Of a stretch of DNA of 5,558 bases, positions 4,704-5,558 are shown piece by piece. Position numbers and translations under genes: made by a program. The stretch lies in assembly GCA_020846515.1 (NCBI GenBank), contig JADLDX010000220.1:1-5558 (forward strand), given 5' to 3'. The notes under the pieces are model-generated. The model was not told the origin of the DNA. It saw nothing but the letters and a program-made list of their open reading frames with translations, and searched no databases. Origin of the DNA: Pirellulaceae bacterium (GTDB lineage: Bacteria > Planctomycetota > Planctomycetia > Pirellulales > Pirellulaceae). Position 1 is the stretch's first letter. Each line of letters begins with the position of its first letter.

Positions 4704-5510
4704 GCATTTCCGAAAACTCTCAATCGTTTGGCGTGCCGCGGTATCACTATCGGGGCGCGGAAAGATTTCGGCGGACAAGTAACCTTGGTAGCCGACTTGT
4801 TTCAGTGCAGCTACTGCGTCTGCGATTGGCGCGTGCCCCAACCCAACGGCTTGACGATTGGAGTCAGCAAAATGAACGTGCCCGATCAGCGCGCCGGCTT
4901 CGACAATCGATGCGGCCATGTCCGCTTCTTCGATGTTCATGTGAAACAGGTCAGCGAGAATCCGCAAGTTTTGTGAGGGTAACGTGGTCAACCACTGAGC
5001 GGTGTTGGGTACTTCGTTCAGCAAATTGGTCTCATAGCGGTTAAGCGGTTCGATCAGCAGAGGCACACCGTAATGTTCGTGGGCGTGTTCGGCCAACGGG
5101 CAAAGCGTGCGTCCCAACAACTCAAGGGTGGCGCTGCGTTCGTCGCTACTGGCGGCGCGGCCTTGCATCGATCCGACAATCGCAGGCGCCCCTAGAGCAC
5201 CGGCCAGGTCGATGATCGCGCGCACAAACTCAACGGCTCGCCCACGCACCGTTTCATCCGGTGAGACCAGCGTTAATTGCTCGCGGACCCAGCCTGCTCC
5301 CGTGCCGACCGCGGCCAGTCGAAGCTGGTACTTGGCCAGCAAAGCCGCGACCTCATCGCGTTTGAGCGCCGAGGCCGAGGGCGGAAAGATCTCGATCGCG
5401 TCAAAGCCCAATTCCGACGCCCGGCGACAAGCATCTTCCAATCCAGCATGAAACACGAAAGGGCCTTGGCGAGCCTCCGGAACGAGCGATACCGTGATAG
5501 CGCTTTGCAT
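4689..5510 (-). CDS. Sugar phosphate isomerase/epimerase family TIM-barrel protein (AP endonuclease 2 superfamily)
   Basis: A 273-residue cytoplasmic protein of normal length. Four metal ligands of the xylose isomerase-like TIM barrel are visible: E154 (IEPLNRYE), D187 (LADLFHMN), H213 (HVHFAD) and E248 (LSAEIF). H190 and R219 (HFADSNR) complete the usual active-site set. The pattern IEPLNRYETN resembles D-tagatose/ketose 3-epimerases, 5-keto-L-gluconate epimerase and hydroxypyruvate isomerases; the exact substrate cannot be chosen. The metal should be Mn or Mg by family knowledge. The ATG at 5510 is preceded by AGGA (5520-5523) at nine nt. It is followed by a sugar mutarotase gene, supporting a role in sugar or sugar-acid catabolism. 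The last codons, V-P-S-S-stop, are supplied by the heptamer array, so the native C-terminus has been overwritten or extended by repeat DNA. Confidence 0.92.
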   Translation of the reverse strand: MQSAITVSLVPEARQGPFVFHAGLEDACRRASELGFDAIEIFPPSASALKRDEVAALLAKYQLRLAAVGTGAGWVREQLTLVSPDETVRGRAVEFVRAIIDLAGALGAPAIVGSMQGRAASSDERSATLELLGRTLCPLAEHAHEHYGVPLLIEPLNRYETNLLNEVPNTAQWLTTLPSQNLRILADLFHMNIEEADMAASIVEAGALIGHVHFADSNRQAVGLGHAPIADAVAALKQVGYQGYLSAEIFPRPDSDTAARQTIESFRKCVPSS

Positions 5511-5521
5511 GATGAATGATC

Positions 5522-5558
5522 CTAAAATCCTTTAACAGTCAGCCGCAGGCGTACTTCG
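5522..5558 (-). other. Possible 3' end of an upstream gene, cut by the window edge
   Basis: On the - strand one frame reads E-V-R-L-R-L-T-V-K-G-F-stop, with TAG at 5524-5522, 11 nt before the isomerase ATG and overlapping its AGGA site. Such spacing would suit an operon neighbour. The other two frames also close in this segment, so the frame is not proven and no product can be named. Confidence 0.25.

Overview
The window looks like part of a bacterial chromosome of moderate GC. The gene set suggests a planctomycete or a relative in the PVC group: a GxxExxY protein embedded in CACGGAT/ATCCGTG palindromic repeats, an exported CocE-like hydrolase, an RbsD/FucU-type mutarotase and a TIM-barrel sugar isomerase/epimerase. 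This assignment is an inference from family habits recalled from memory; no marker gene is present.

Layout. Bases 1-880 form a repeat-rich island on the + strand. It is built from modules of a palindrome, then a Shine-Dalgarno-like AGGAG, then an ATG. One module leads into an intact GxxExxY gene (272-643). Two others lead into start regions that stop after 10 and 7 codons (146-178 and 809-832). The window opens inside what appears to be a fourth remnant. From 881 to the right edge everything is on the - strand. Read in the direction of transcription it runs: a possible tail of an unseen upstream gene (5522-5558), sugar isomerase/epimerase (5510 to 4689), a 7-bp tandem repeat (4703 to 4648), RbsD/FucU mutarotase (4634 to 4188), a hairpin plus T-tract (4159 to 4139), secreted CocE/NonD hydrolase (4099 to 2237), and an NtrC-type sigma-54 response regulator (2233 to 881) starting 3 nt after the hydrolase stop.

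How the parts may work together. The isomerase and mutarotase form a small sugar-handling pair that would act in the cytoplasm. The hydrolase and regulator are a tightly coupled pair separated from it by the hairpin. No sensor kinase for the regulator lies in the window. The + strand repeat island converges on the regulator and abuts its stop codon.

The most unusual part is the repeat island. The distance from the right palindrome arm to the ATG is exactly 25 nt in all three complete modules. This implies that palindrome, ribosome-binding site and gene start were copied as one unit. The other points worth attention are the heptamer array that encodes the last codons of the isomerase, the hairpin with a TATAAT upstream of it in front of the hydrolase, and the hydrolase-regulator coupling.
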